From positions 425,967,669 to 426,031,668 of the forward strand of contig NC_045429.1 in assembly GCF_902635505.1 (NCBI RefSeq): a stretch of DNA of 64,000 nucleotides, given 5' to 3'. The position numbers and the translations under genes were made by a program. Source of the stretch: Sarcophilus harrisii. Taxonomy: Eukaryota > Chordata > Mammalia > Dasyuromorphia > Dasyuridae. Numbering within the stretch: position 1 is the stretch's first letter; each line of letters begins with the position of its first letter. Of the stretch, positions 1 through 35,100 are shown piece after piece. The notes beneath the pieces were generated by a model that was given only the letters and a program-made list of their open reading frames with translations, was not told the origin of the DNA and made no database searches.

Positions 1-1089
1 GTGTACTTTTTTCCCTAGGAAATGAAATATTTACTTTCAGAAGTGATGTGTGGTGGGGGGGCAAGGGAAAATGGGAGGGATGGCCATTAAAAGGTGATAC
101 TGCCTACAAAGGGGAAGAACAAATTATACATTCATTAATTTAAAACACATGTATATAATTGTTAAAAGATAATTTCTTTAAGTGTAAGACTAGGAATTTA
201 CAATGATCTAAAATTCAAATATCAGTGAAATATAAGCATTATCAATCAATCACTTATAGATGGGATGACCCCAAGAGAAAAGGAGTCTGTTCAAACAAAT
301 GACTAAAATACAGATGACCACATATACCCAGGACCCTAATAAAATTTCTAATTGTTATGTTCTACTACTACAGGCTAAGGGATTAGTTAAAAGGAATAAA
401 CTAGTTACATTAATATTATCAGCTTTCCAAGTGTTTTCAAAAGTTCTGCTATGTTTAAGATTTAGCTTTCTAACAAATAAAATAAGGTTAATTCCAGCAG
501 ACAATAATTAGTATGAGAATAATTCTACTAGTTTCCATACTATTGGTATTTATTATTACTATATTCTTCTTTTGATCTTTTTGTAAAATGATATTACAAA
601 GAAAGATTCCTCTGGTGAAGGTCCACGTTTTCTGGCGTTTGGATTTTAGCCAAAACGCGTATAAGCACTAAGCATATATACATATTACAATTGTAAAATT
701 TTGTATACCTCAGATTTCCCACATATAACAAAGCAGCACTTACTAAAATGCCTGTTGCTAACCCTGGGGTCTTGAAGGCTTTGGCCAATAGAACATAGCT
801 CTGAATGACAAATGCGGCCAAAGTGGAAAAGCTTTGGATACTTGTCTTCAAGACTCTCTGTTAGGACTTAATGATTTCAGTCATAGCAGCTAAGACGTCA
901 GAAAGGTTGGTTAAGGGAGTACCCATACTGATGAGATCCTGGAGCCCTAAACTGCTAGATTGCTTAATGAAACAACACACCTTGATAAACTGGAGCGAGG
1001 AGGAAGGGCAAGTCATTTGTGGACTTGCTCACAAAGGACTCACCTTTAGACAGAGCTCTAGTTGCTATAAAATTATACTCAGACACAAG
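1..1089. other. AT-rich flank, nothing recognised
   Basis: Lies past the proposed GOLPH3L 3' end. The short open frames here show no family resemblance and no splice context. In human the next gene on this side is ENSA, but none of its coding sequence is visible. Confidence 0.4.
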
Positions 1090-2878
1090 TGCCAAGAATA
1101 CAAACTTTATTGAAACAAAGGCGATGGCCATATGCAGGTAAAAGGAAGCTGAATGGCAGTATACACAATGCAGATTTATTTCTACCTGGCCTCTCCCTGT
1201 CTTCTTGAGAGAGAAATACAAAAAATAATGACCAACCAAGGACTGAAAATAACCAAACTCATGATGGCCTCTAGCACCATTTAAACTGATGCTTTCCATA
1301 GGACAATCTGGTTTTCATGCAAACAAACAGTACAAATTGCAAGAAAAGCAAAACCAAGTGCTTACTATGAGGGGCTTGGTGTCTGTTTCGAGAAAAGCAA
1401 ATCTGGAATTCAGCCGAGTTTCATAATTATTACTGACAATTTGTTTCTAGCCATCAAAAGGTCATTAAAGGAAAAACTAAGACATGTTAATTTGATACTA
1501 TCTGTGGTTCTGTGTCCAGGTTATGGAGAAGGAGGGGGGTTATGCTGATACATTCAATTACTTTTGAACATGCATGATAACTCACCGGAGAGGTCCATTC
1601 CAGAACTACCAGGAGGCCTGGCCATTGACAGACTACATTTTAGTCAAGAGTCACGAGGCAGTGATAATTTTGGGGGAGGGAGAAGAGGGAGGTACAGGGG
1701 TGGGTAAATTTCTAATATTAGCTAAACTCATTCCTGGAACCTGTCCTTCCAATACCAAGTTTCCTTCCCTAAGATACAGAAGCCCCAAGAGGAGCCCTCA
1801 ATAAAGGGCTTTTTCCTGTCTGTTCTACAGAGTTGAGAGCAGGAGACCTTTCTGTTATAAATTAAAGATGAGTGTTCTGGTGGGGTGTGGCCATAGCAAA
1901 GCTACCTTATAACCCTAACAATAAACAGGGAATCACAACCTCTGGTCAGGAAGCTTGATGGAATAAATAAAGACCTAGATCACTTTGAACTCAGGAGGCC
2001 GCATTCCAAGAGCAATTTCAGTTCTAGTTTCATTGGCTAAAGCCAAAATAAATACATGAAAAGGACTGGAGGGCACAGGAGGAAGGAGCGAATCAGAATA
2101 ATCACCTTGTAGTAAGGGACAGGAATTTCATTCCTTCCCTATCACAGCTTCCAATGTTGCAAAGCATAGAGGAGGTAGTTAAGAGATAAATTTTAAAATT
2201 GGTTTTCTGGCTGTGGGAAGGTTGAAATGGAGTAGGAGGGAGTCTGAAAATTTATCTCTCATTTATCGCTAAATATTTATTAATGACCAGGCTGGTAGAT
2301 TTTAGACATGCTTTAAGCCAGAAATGGAAAGATGGGAGAAAACGTCGGCATGATAGGGATATACAAATACCACATCTCAAGTGCTTCAAAAACTGATTTT
2401 GATTTCTGCCCTTCACCCAAGTAGGATGCTACTTTAATAAACTACAGTACGCTGAGAGAGTCCAAGACACAAAGGACTTGAGTGAGCTATATATTTAAGA
2501 TGGGACACATTTTTTAGAAAAATGAAGAGCTTGCTTTACTACTTCTGCCTGACACTCTGTGGCTGAAGCATCCAGATCCCACCTGACTGGTCATATCTGC
2601 CCAAGCCACGGGGTGAGCCAAAAAAGGAGAGTGGGGTGCCGAGCCCCACGTTCTCCTCCAACTGTTGGGGAAAGTGGCAAGTCTTCAATTGTCATGTCAA
2701 GGCCTGTGGCGATGCCCTGAGGTTGCTCCCTTACTCACCAAGAATTTGGTCCAAGAGAAGGAAAAAAGGTGAATATCAACCAACTCCCAAACAAACACCT
2801 CATCCCATGAACGGAGCGATGTGGCTTCTGGTGGTCATCAGCAGCAGCAGAGGGAAAGGAGGAGCCCCCCTGCAGGCT
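1090..2878 (-). other. GOLPH3L: Probable GOLPH3L 3' UTR
   Basis: No protein-coding signal is recognisable downstream of the stop codon, and I see no clear transposon here. A canonical AATAAA on the minus strand lies at 1106-1111 and is followed by a GT-rich stretch, so a 3' UTR of roughly 1.8 kb ending near 1090 is plausible. Other possible hexamers exist (for example at 2275-2280), so the true end may be shorter. The extent is inferred, not seen directly. Confidence 0.45.
1106..1111 (-). terminator. Candidate GOLPH3L poly(A) signal
   Basis: TTTATT on the plus strand reads AATAAA on the gene strand, followed within 30 nt by the T/G-rich GTTTGTATTCTTGGC. It is the best-formed signal in the first 2.8 kb but not the only one. 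Confidence 0.4.
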
Positions 2879-26160
<23,282 letters not shown>

Positions 26161-26689
26161 ACCATCTTCCTTCTCAATATATATCTATATGTTACAAGAA
26201 ATATTTAGAAATTTAAGTTGATAATAGAGTGAAAGGGAAACTTATAACAATGAAATTAGAAAATCCTATTTGCTTTAAAAAGGCAATGGCCTGATTTGCC
26301 TATGTATAATTTTTATCAAACTGTGCTTGCCTCCTCAATGATGATAGAGGGAGAATTTGGAATTCAAAATGATAAAAAATGAAAGTCAAAAATTGTTTTT
26401 ACATGTGAATGAGAGGAAGAATTTAAATTCATTAAATAATAAAGTAAATATCGCATTTGTAAAAAAAAAAAAAGGGGGGGGGGGAATGACCCAATTTCTT
26501 CATATATCAAGTTAGATCAAACCATGAAACCAAGTGCTCAACTAGATGATATCTTTATGATTAATAGAGCATTCTTCCTGTCTAGAGCTCAAGTGAACTT
26601 TCTATGACCTAATGTAAAATATCCTCCACATTGCATCTACAATTAAAAAAGATAGGCAGCATGATTTATTAACATTGTTCATTAATTCA

Positions 26690-27670
26690 TCTAATATACA
26701 TTTTTTAAGGTACCTGGATACCAGATTCTGTGAAAGATCCAAAAATAAATGAGAAAAATTTGTCTTCAAGAAGATGACATTCTAGTAGGGTAAATAAGAC
26801 ATGGACTCAAATAGCTACAACACAAAACAGAATATAAAAGCATGTGGGGGGGAAAGATTGTATGAGATTTATTTGAAGAAAATTTTCCTTTAGAATAGAC
26901 AGAACAATGGAAAAGGCTTCACAAGAAGTGATTGAGCTTCAAAAATGGATAGGATTTCAATGGGTAGAGATGAAGAGGTGGACATTTAAGCAGAAGCATG
27001 GGCAAAAGTGGGAAAAAATGTAATGTATTTCAGGATTGAACAAGCGGCACACTTTGGTTGATATTTAGAATTCACGATGGGACTGTATTGTAAGATAGAG
27101 TTGAAAAGGTGGGCTAGCACTAGATTGCAAACAGTCTTCCTTAAAAGCCAGACTACAGGGTTTGAACTTCATTTGATAAGAAAACGGAAACCTACTAAAG
27201 ATTTCTGATATGTGAAAACAGTGATAAGGGCTGTGAATTAGGAAAATTAATCTGGTAGTGAGATGTAGGATGAACTGGAGAATAGAATGGAGGCAGGGAG
27301 GCAGAAAGGCTATTATGACAGTCTGGGTTAGAGGTGAGGAGGGTTCTCCTAAGGTGATAGCAGTGGGAATGTCAGGAGGCGGCAGATTTAAGACTATTTG
27401 TGATGGTGGAATCCCTAGGACTTGGTATCTTTAGACATAGAAAATAAAGGAAAGAAAAGTTCAAGGCTACAAGCAAGGATGATCATAAGAGCTGTAGTGC
27501 ATCCACAGTAGTAATGATGTGAGATCAAGGTTAGATAAGAGTTCTATCTCATGGAGGCTAGTCAACTTTGTTTTACCTATGGCAAGTAAAGACTTCATGT
27601 TGTTCAGTGGGGTAACAAGCATTTATTAAGCACCTACTTTGTATTATGTGCTGGGCTAAGCAGTGGTTAA
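26690..27670 (-). mobile_element. L2 remnant, antisense
   Basis: From TACCTGGATACCAGATTCTG to AGAAAGGCTATTATGACAGT the plus strand follows the reversed L2 3' half. A second copy of the tail (GCATTTATTAAGCACCTACT) at 27615-27665 suggests two fragments. Confidence 0.6.
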
Positions 27671-27764
27671 ACTAACCTTACCCAGCTATCCATTTGGCAA
27701 ATACATACGATTGGTCACAAGATAAAGTGGCAGGGAAGGTGGAGGACACCGTAATCTGAGTTAC

Positions 27765-28560
27765 CTGGTTTTGAAGCTTCAGAATCACCCTTGACACTCC
27801 TCCTGTTCCCTTCTAATATCCAACCAACTAAATCCATAATACCTTTCACATCCATCCCCTTCTCTCTGTTTACAACCAACCTAACTCGGACCGCTAGACT
27901 TTCACCTGTTCTACTTTTTTAACCTGATAATTTTCTTTTCTTTTCTTTTTTCTCATTTTTTTTTATTATAATAACTTTTTATTGACAGAGCCCATGCCAG
28001 GGTAATTTTTTTTACATTATCTCTTGCACTCACTTCTGTTCCGATTTTTCCCTCCCACCCTCCACCCCTTCCCCTAGATGGCAAGCAATCCTATATATGT
28101 TGAATATGTCGTAGTATATCCTAGATACAATGTATGTGTGCAGAACCAAACAGTTTTCTTGTTGCACAGGGAGAACTGGATTCAGAAGGTAAAAATAACC
28201 CGGAAGAAAAACAAAAGTGCAAACATTAACCTGATAATTTTCAATCCAAACTGCACTATTAGTTTTCCCTGATGTTTCAACCTCCAACCTGCCTATATTT
28301 GCATGTGCCATCCCTTATTCTGGGACTGTGCTCTCTCCTCTTGGACACTTCCAAAGATTGGTTCCCATGGCCACCTCCTTTCCAACTTGCTAATCTTACT
28401 CCTGCCTCAAATTATTTTGTATTACATTTGTGCACAAGCTATGGCTCTTACACAAAATAAAATAATCTTAAGAGGGGAATTGTTTTTTGTTTTTTTTTTT
28501 TGTCTTGCATCATCAATGCTTTGTGCATAGCAGGAGCTTGCTTAATGTTTGTTGTTAGAT
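27765..28560 (+). mobile_element. L2 LINE remnant, interrupted by a LINE-1
   Basis: 27765-27935 and 28243-28560 read as parts of an L2 C-terminal and 3' region in plus orientation, ending in the TGTGCATAGCAGGAGCTTGC-type tail. The LINE-1 at 27936-28227 splits it. Confidence 0.7.
27936..28227 (-). mobile_element. LINE-1 3' end, minus orientation, inside an L2
   Basis: The minus strand reads the 3' UTR of another marsupial L1 subfamily (TTCTTCCGGGTTATTTTTAC, the C-rich CCCTCCACC tract on plus, and a poly(T) head on plus). Exact 15-bp target-site duplications AACCTGATAATTTTC at 27921-27935 and 28228-28242. It lies in GOLPH3L intron 1. Confidence 0.93.
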
Positions 28561-29391
28561 CACTTCAAATTCATTTCATAGTACAGGACCTCCAGATGGT
28601 TCATCTGTGGCATTTTTTTCAAATGTGAAGGCAAGCTGCACTATCAGAGTACATTAGAAAAGTAAAAGTGTAAGGAGAAGGGTAATAATGACAGCCAGAC
28701 CATTGACATTCCCATATGTGAATACAGTCACTGTGACTAAGAAGTGAGAATAAAAGTACAAGAGAGCCATGAACTAGAAATATTTCTTTAGCTGAAGGTC
28801 AAAAGAAACTTCACTATGTTAACAGGACGTAGAGCTAAAAAGGAACTTTGAAGGATCACTACTCCAACTGCCTCATTTTACCGATGGGCTAAGTGGACAC
28901 TTTAACAGAGGGAAAGTATCTTAGGAAGGTCACAAAGTTACTAACAACAGGTGTGACGTTTACGTATTGCTTTTTTCTTTGGATACATGACCTCCTTTGA
29001 GCCTCCACAATCCGGCGAGGTGGGGACTAGGAAGAGATAGCGGTTGACCTAATCGAAGTGCCCACGTGTCAGAAGTTAGATGGGGGGGCGGGGGGGGGGA
29101 GGAAGGGGGGAGCACCTCTGATTCCCAGGCTCCGCACTCCATCCAAGCCTCTGTCCTGTCTAGAAGGACATTCTATGTAAAATAAGCCACGCCGAGCTTC
29201 AGGAGGGCCTACATGTTGACTGCAAGAAGCATTTAAAATCAACCATTAAAAGGAAAAAAAGAGGCAAAGTGGAATTCCTCAAAATACGGTTTCTCATGCA
29301 AAAGGAGTCCCAAGTGGGTCCACCCCAAGGGGGGTCGTTCCCGTTCCCGTGGGCTGGAAGGGAGCAGCCTTGGAAAGAGTTAGAGACTGCA

Positions 29392-29415
29392 GGAGGAGGA
29401 GGAGGAGGAGGAGGA
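29392..29415 (+). repeat. (GGA)n short tandem repeat
   Basis: Eight perfect GGA units at the edge of the CpG island. On the plus strand they read as a glycine run in an open frame that I regard as chance. Confidence 0.85.
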
Positions 29416-29658
29416 CAAGGTGGTAAAGGACCGGATCTGGCGCCGCACCAAGCCCACGGCCGAGAAACTTTAAGCCCCTCGCGACCGTGCCGAGGCGGAC
29501 CGACGGACCCGTGCCGAGGCGCCGGACGTGGCCGCGCGCGCTTGGCGGCGAAAACCATCAAGAGGCGGCCGGACAGCCAACAGGTCACTCCAGCCCGCGC
29601 CGCTGCCCCAGAGAACCCTGGCGGCCCGGCCGCGCGGAGAGGCCTCGGGCCGACCTAC

Positions 29659-29840
29659 CTGGCGTCGCGGCGGCGTCTCGGGGTGCGGGCCCGGACGGTG
29701 TCAGGCTCCCGTGGCTCAGGACACCTGTGCACCCTGCAACCCTGCGGGGTGAGAAACTTCTCTGGCGCCGAGGAAGCTCCAACTTTACTTCCTGGTCCTG
29801 GGCTGCAAACAAGGACTAACACATCAGCTTCCTCGGCGAT
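29659..29840 (-). other. GOLPH3L: Probable non-coding exon 1 of GOLPH3L
   Basis: The minus strand carries a near-perfect splice donor, CAG followed by GTAGGT, with the last exonic base at 29659, inside the CpG island. The coding exon downstream begins with only six untranslated bases, so a separate 5' UTR exon is required, and this donor is the best one found. The transcription start near 29.82-29.85 kb is inferred from the CCAAT boxes just upstream. Confidence 0.6.
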
Positions 29841-29851
29841 CGCTAGGCAAC
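29839..29851 (-). promoter_or_regulatory. X-box-like (RFX) motif, imperfect
   Basis: The minus strand reads GTTGCCTAGCGAT, one perfect RFX half-site (GTTGCC) followed by a degenerate second half (AGCGAT against RGYAAC). It lies at the likely transcription start. Confidence 0.3.
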
Positions 29852-30233
29852 CTAGCTTGGTGCTTCTCCCTTCGGCCAATCAGGGGCCGCCAAGGAGGAT
29901 CCCCAACCAATGGGTGGCAGAGAGGGGCGGGTCTCCCCGTTATTGTGTTGCCGTCCAGACAAACCCCACCAAAAGGAGGTAGGTCGCGGCTCCGGCTGAC
30001 AGGCGGCCCGCCCAATGAAGGACCCCTAAGCTGAGGGGTCGGAAAACAGCCCACCCTCCCCACCGGCAGGGGTCGCAGAGGGAGGGGCGTGGCCCAGAGC
30101 CCGGGAGCAGGTGTGCCGGCGCCGCATCTCGCGGGGAGGAGGGAAGGGACGGGGCGGGGGAGAAGGGAGATGGGGACGCCCGGGAGGGAGAGAGGGGTCA
30201 AATTTGCCTCTTTGAGGGTGGGCCCAGGGCGCG

Positions 30234-30241
30234 TGACGTCA
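30234..30241. promoter_or_regulatory. Palindromic cAMP response element
   Basis: TGACGTCA, the full CREB/ATF consensus, in CpG-rich DNA about 0.4 kb upstream of the proposed GOLPH3L start. The match is exact; function is inferred. Confidence 0.5.
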
Positions 30242-30754
30242 ACAGCCGGTCCTGTGGACGCGTAAAGTCTGGGCCTAGTCAGGGCAGAAATTAACGGGCC
30301 GATCTTTTTGCAACTTGGCCGGGCCAACCCTGTCGGGTGGGCCCGGGCCCCAGGCTGGCGGATCCCGAGACCTCCTCCCAAAGATCCCCGAGTCTGGCGC
30401 AAAGACGTCGGATGGTCCTCAAGCCTGAGGTCTTGGGTTCGAATGACCCCCCACTGGGGAGCTCCAGGGCCCTCCTTGGTCAAAGGGCGAGATCCTCCTT
30501 GCTTGGAGCCACCTCTTCTCCATCTTTGGAGCTCACATGTGAATAACGTCATTCCCATTCCCTTTGTGCCCACTAGGTAAAAGCCTATGTACCCCCTTGC
30601 AAAACCTCATTTTTCTATTATTTAAATAAAAATTAGAAGCCTTGAAAGTCACACAGTGCTGAACAGGAAATGTTTTATTTACGTTGTTGAAAATTCCATA
30701 CAAAGCTCCAGAGAAACCCAAATTCAAAGCAACCCTGAGGTTTCATCTCATACC

Positions 30755-31190
30755 TGAAAATTAGCAAAAATGGCAACATTGAGGGGATTGTAGGAGGAGA
30801 TGCACACTATTTGTGAGTGGTGCTATGAAATGGTACCACCATTTTGGAAATTCTGCAAATAAAGTGACTAAAATGCCCATACACTGAACTAGAGACTCCA
30901 TGACTGGGCTTATAAGAAAGACAGTCCCCACAGCCTTCAAAATATTTATATTAGCACTTTTTGTGAAAGTTGAAAGTGGGAAACAAAGAAGATGCCCAGC
31001 AACTGGAGAATGACTGAACAAATTGTGATCTGTGGATATGATGAAATATTAAAGCCCTGTAAAGAAATGCATGTGATGATGACACATAAGCCAGGAAAGC
31101 TCTAGATGAACTGATACAGAGTGAAGTAAGCAGAGCCACATACAGTGGCTCAAACAATATAAATGGAAAGAACATCACACCTGAAATTCA
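30755..31190 (+). mobile_element. Older LINE-1 3' part
   Basis: Degraded match to the ORF2 C-terminus and beginning of the 3' UTR (GATGCCCAGCAACTGGAGAA, then ATTGTGATCTGTGGATATGA, then GAACTGATACAGAGTGAAGT). Clearly older than the copies at 14.25 and 35.06 kb. Lies between the GOLPH3L promoter and the HORMAD1 3' end. Confidence 0.8.
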
Positions 31191-31739
31191 AAAATAAATT
31201 AAAAAATCAAAGCTCAAATGAAGAGTTATGAGAAAGCCCCTCCAGCCTATCCCCCCTTTGTAGAAGTAGGTCTTACATACAAGTTTTCAGATTTTTTCAA
31301 TGTATTGATCAATTGTGCTGACTTTTCTTCTCAAAAAATACTGTTTGTCAGCAAGGGATGACTTTCTATGAGGAGAGGAGTATAGGAGAAAAAGAAAATA
31401 TCAGTAAAGACATATTTAAAATGTCATACAGAAAATCTGTTGCTGTATTACATTTATAAAAAAAATTTAAGTACCAATATTTGCAATAAATTCGAAATCA
31501 TCATTTTAATATACTATTAAAAGTACAGAAGAGCATTGTTTTAATAGTAAAACAATGACAGTCACAATTTATATTGGCAAAGTTCAAGCACGTATAATTG
31601 TGGATCCCTCAAATGTTAATATCTCAAAATATATTATTTCAAAGAATGGTAATATTAAAGCAAATTCAAAATTAATGAGTATATTTTTAAATGAATAGTC
31701 TACCTAACAGAGATAGTTCATTGCTAATTGGAAAATGAC

Positions 31740-32022
31740 TTAGCCAGTCATCTGACAGTTTTATTACTTGCTTTTGTTCCACAAATTTCCTCAGCATTTT
31801 TTTCAGAGTAGATCAAAATTTGGTTCTTTCTTCATAATATTTTAAGCTATAGTCAATTCTGAAATGTGTGCAAACATTTAAGGTTATATACATGAAGTTT
31901 CAAATTCATTGGACATTAAGGGTAAGAGAAGATACATGTTAAAATGTAATATTACTACACTCATATTTAGTTTAGATAGCAGTGTTGAGATCTTTATAAA
32001 CAAGCAAAAGGGGAAGTGATCT
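31740..32022 (-). other. HORMAD1: Probable HORMAD1 3' UTR
   Basis: AT-rich sequence after the stop. A canonical AATAAA on the gene strand at 31760-31765 would give a 3' UTR of about 280 nt. The UTR could run further, toward the old LINE-1 piece ending at about 31190; the end is not fixed by the sequence alone. Confidence 0.4.
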
Positions 32023-32106
32023 CTATACGTAATCCTTTGGTTCACTAAATTTTCTTCTTTTTGGCACTGACTCTTGACTACAGGAAAATTCACCTTGTTG
32101 AGGGAC
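32023..32106 (-). CDS. HORMAD1: HORMAD1 exon 15, coding part of the last exon
   Basis: 84 nt including TAG at 32023-32025: residues 365-391, from [13 protein letters not shown] to the basic tail [15 protein letters not shown]. The human tail ends [15 protein letters not shown], so the last 15 residues are kept almost whole. Acceptor TTGACAG. Another frame is open across this exon for 79 codons but has no homology. Confidence 0.94.
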   Translation of the reverse strand, partial: VPQQGEFSCSQESVPKRRKFSEPKDYV

Positions 32107-35100
32107 CTGTCAAGAGAAAACACAACTAAGGAATGATGCTTTCCACTGTCACAATCTTCACTGTGAATTAGGTCTCTCTATGCTCATTCGTTATTTGGGA
32201 TCAGATAGTAGGGTTTTACTTTGATGATAAAAGAACTCACAGCTTCTTTAAAGTTATGTGAATATTGTTAATGTGTCCATTTCCTGATAGCTGCTAAAAC
32301 AACATATATTTAAAATGTGTTAGGGAATGTTATATTCAAAAGCATCATGCTCCCCAAATAATCTCTCATATATTTCATATTACTGCTCTTATGAATTCTA
32401 TATACTAAACCACACTGAACTACAAAACTTTTCGCAAAGCTTAGCATGACACTCCCAACTTCTAGAAAATATTCCTTCTTTATTTTACTATTCAGAGTCC
32501 TTTTCCATAAAGACTTAGTTTAGGGTCCTTTGTGAAGTCTCTAGCATTTACAAGTATTCTTCCAACCTAAAATTTTTCTAAAGCATTTTGTTTGGATGTT
32601 TCCCTTGCCAGCATTACAGTTCTTGCGTTTTATGTATATATGTATCTTAGCTATCTACATGTGTGTTGTGTGTGTGTGTAGTAATACATAGACACATGCC
32701 TACACATAGGTTTATGTGCATATCTGTATATATGTGGGTGTATGTTGTACATACAGATCAATTTTTATCCTTGTATCCTCAGTGCTTAAGATAGTGCCAT
32801 TAACATGATAAATGTTTAACTCAACTGAATCACAAAGAGATACTTTATGAATGGGAAGTGCAAAAATGTCTTTCCTTTGGAGTTGCATAAGATTAAAACC
32901 ACGGCATCATAAACATGATTTCCTGAGCTTATATTAATTTTCATAAAGATTTATATTTAGGGAAAAAAGCTATCAGTATAAACTGCAGTTCAGAAATCAC
33001 TTTATAGAAAATTGTTTCTGAATTTCACTGGGAGAAAATGAGAAGCCATATTTTACTCTTACTACAGGTATGGGTGCTTAGAACTTTAATAAGCTTTTGG
33101 AAAAGGTATTAATTTTACTATATATTTAAAGTAAGTGTTAACTTAAAATGAAAGTAGTAGTAAGCTATTTATTTTTAAATAATTGAAAAAAATTATTCTT
33201 TTAAATTTTTTGTTTTTTAACCTAATGTACTATTACATCTTTCCTGAAATTCTACTCAGAAGCCTCATTCTGTCATGAAGGTGACCCTGGAAACTTTGGA
33301 AGACTGTCAACAAAGTACAGTTATGGCAGATGCTACTGCAATGGAAAGGCTTTGACTACTGGACCAGTAGCAAAGACTATCTGCCTGTTATCTTAGGGTC
33401 AGGCAATAAAGTTTGGAGAAACCCAAAATGTTGGTTAAACGGTGATGAAATTTTTGGTCACAGCAACTCACTAAGATCATGATGTTTGCTCAGTGGAATA
33501 AATACTCTTACAGACAAAAATCATGTCTCCTCAGAGTACACAATAATATCTGGTATAAATTACTGATCTAAATGATTTAATTTAGGAGAACAAGATTTTA
33601 ACTTTATTACAAATGGTATGTGGACAAGCTATCTTAGGTAAAGAATCAACTGACTTTAAAAGTCAACATTTAAAGCTCAATAATATACTACATAACACAT
33701 AAAAGCCCATTATGTTTCCTATTTATCATTTTAATGCTAGTTTATAGAGATATTTTGATAGTTTACTTTTCATATGATATATGCCACAGCAATAACTTTT
33801 CTGTAATCATATAAATTCACCTTTCTCCCAGATCCAGATCGAGTCCTCTTCTTAGTTTCTTTACAAGTCTTCGTTGACTGATTTCCATAAGCCTGAAAAG
33901 AGAAAAAATAATTGATTAGCATTCAAAGTAAGTGAAAGGCCTTACTTGGTCATAGGTAAGATTTTCTTATCATTGTCATAACAAATTTCATGTTTAAAAT
34001 TATGATAGAAACTTCAGAATTATGAAAAAGAAGTAGATATAACCTTATTCTTTCCTGGAGGAAAACTTTTAAAATAGAGACTTACAATAGTCTTTAATTT
34101 TTATTTCCACAATATTGCTGCAGTATAATACATATAAGGCAATACAAATATCATCATTATTTATGGCAATAATATTGAAAGCTATAGTTATGAAGATAAT
34201 TGTAAACATTTAATAATTCATTGGACAAACATTTATTATGCACCTACTATATCTAAAGCACTCTGATTAAATACTGGAAATAAAAGGACAAATAACAACC
34301 AGTTCTTGCATTCAAAGAGTTTATATTATACTCTACTAGAAGATGCAACATCCAACATAAACTCCGACAAGGAAATGATGTGAGATAACTTTTGCATTCT
34401 GAAGGGTTCCAAGGAGAGAGTGGCATATGAAATGAGCCTTGAGCAAAATTAAATGATTTCAAGAAGTGATAAAGAAGGAGCTTTGTTTTAGGCATGGAAG
34501 ACAGCTTGTTCAAAGGCATGAAAGAAATGATAAAATATCAAGTTCTGGCATTAGCAAGGAAGCCAATTTGGTTGAAGATTAGTAAATAAGAATTCAGTTT
34601 AGAAAGGCTAGAGTCAGATTGTGGGGAGCATTAATTGCGAAGTGAAATTCCAGGACTTTATCCTGAAAGCAACAGAAAGTCACTAATACTTTCTGAGAAT
34701 TGAAATAATATGACCAAGACTATGCCTTATGAATATTTTAATAGTTATATGAAAGATGGATCAAAGAGGAAGAGGATTAAAAGCAGAGAAATCAATTTAG
34801 GATGCTGCAGCAATCCATTCCAAAAAGGGGAAGAGCCTAAACAATGACTGAGTGGAGAAGGATAATTCATGAAATGATATGAAGGTAGAATTAACAAAGC
34901 TGGGTTATAGATTGGAGATGGAGGATGAGTAAGGAAGAGTGAAATGTATCCCGAAGGGGATATGAAGATGGATGACTGGATGAGCAACAGATTTAGGGAG
35001 AAAAATAACTAGATCGACTGTAGAACTGTTGAGTCTGAGAAACTAAATGGGACATTTTTAAAAAAAATTTAATAGCCTTTTATTTACAGGTTATATGTAT

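Larger units (their letters stand above)
29400..30420. promoter_or_regulatory. GOLPH3L: CpG island, GOLPH3L promoter
   Basis: CpG dinucleotides are dense over about 1 kb while the flanks are CpG-poor. Three CCAAT boxes (29876-29880, 29907-29911, 30012-30016), GC boxes near 29923 and 30151, and a perfect palindromic CRE at 30234-30241 lie upstream of the proposed first exon. TATA is absent, as is usual for housekeeping promoters. Position and orientation fit GOLPH3L, whose start-codon exon is 3.6 kb away. It may also serve a divergent transcript. Confidence 0.85.

Noticed and set aside
29269-29982. 237-codon open frame on the plus strand across the CpG island
   Set aside because: It has low-complexity composition (glycine run from a GGA repeat, many Arg/Pro/Ala), no family resemblance and lies over the GOLPH3L promoter and first exon. 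GC-rich DNA gives such frames by chance.
30385-30460. tRNA-like sequence (TCTGGCGCAAAGACG and GGGTTCGAATGAC)
   Set aside because: A-box-like and B-box-like motifs are present at plausible spacing, but I cannot fold a cloverleaf with a proper acceptor stem. More likely a SINE head remnant or chance.
29824-30573. 249-codon open frame on the minus strand in the same island
   Set aside because: Same reason: biased Pro/Arg/Gly composition, overlap with promoter motifs and no recognisable domain.
31884-32100. 79-codon open frame over HORMAD1 exon 15 in another frame
   Set aside because: The frame giving [15 protein letters not shown] joins exon 14 in phase and matches HORMAD1; the other does not.
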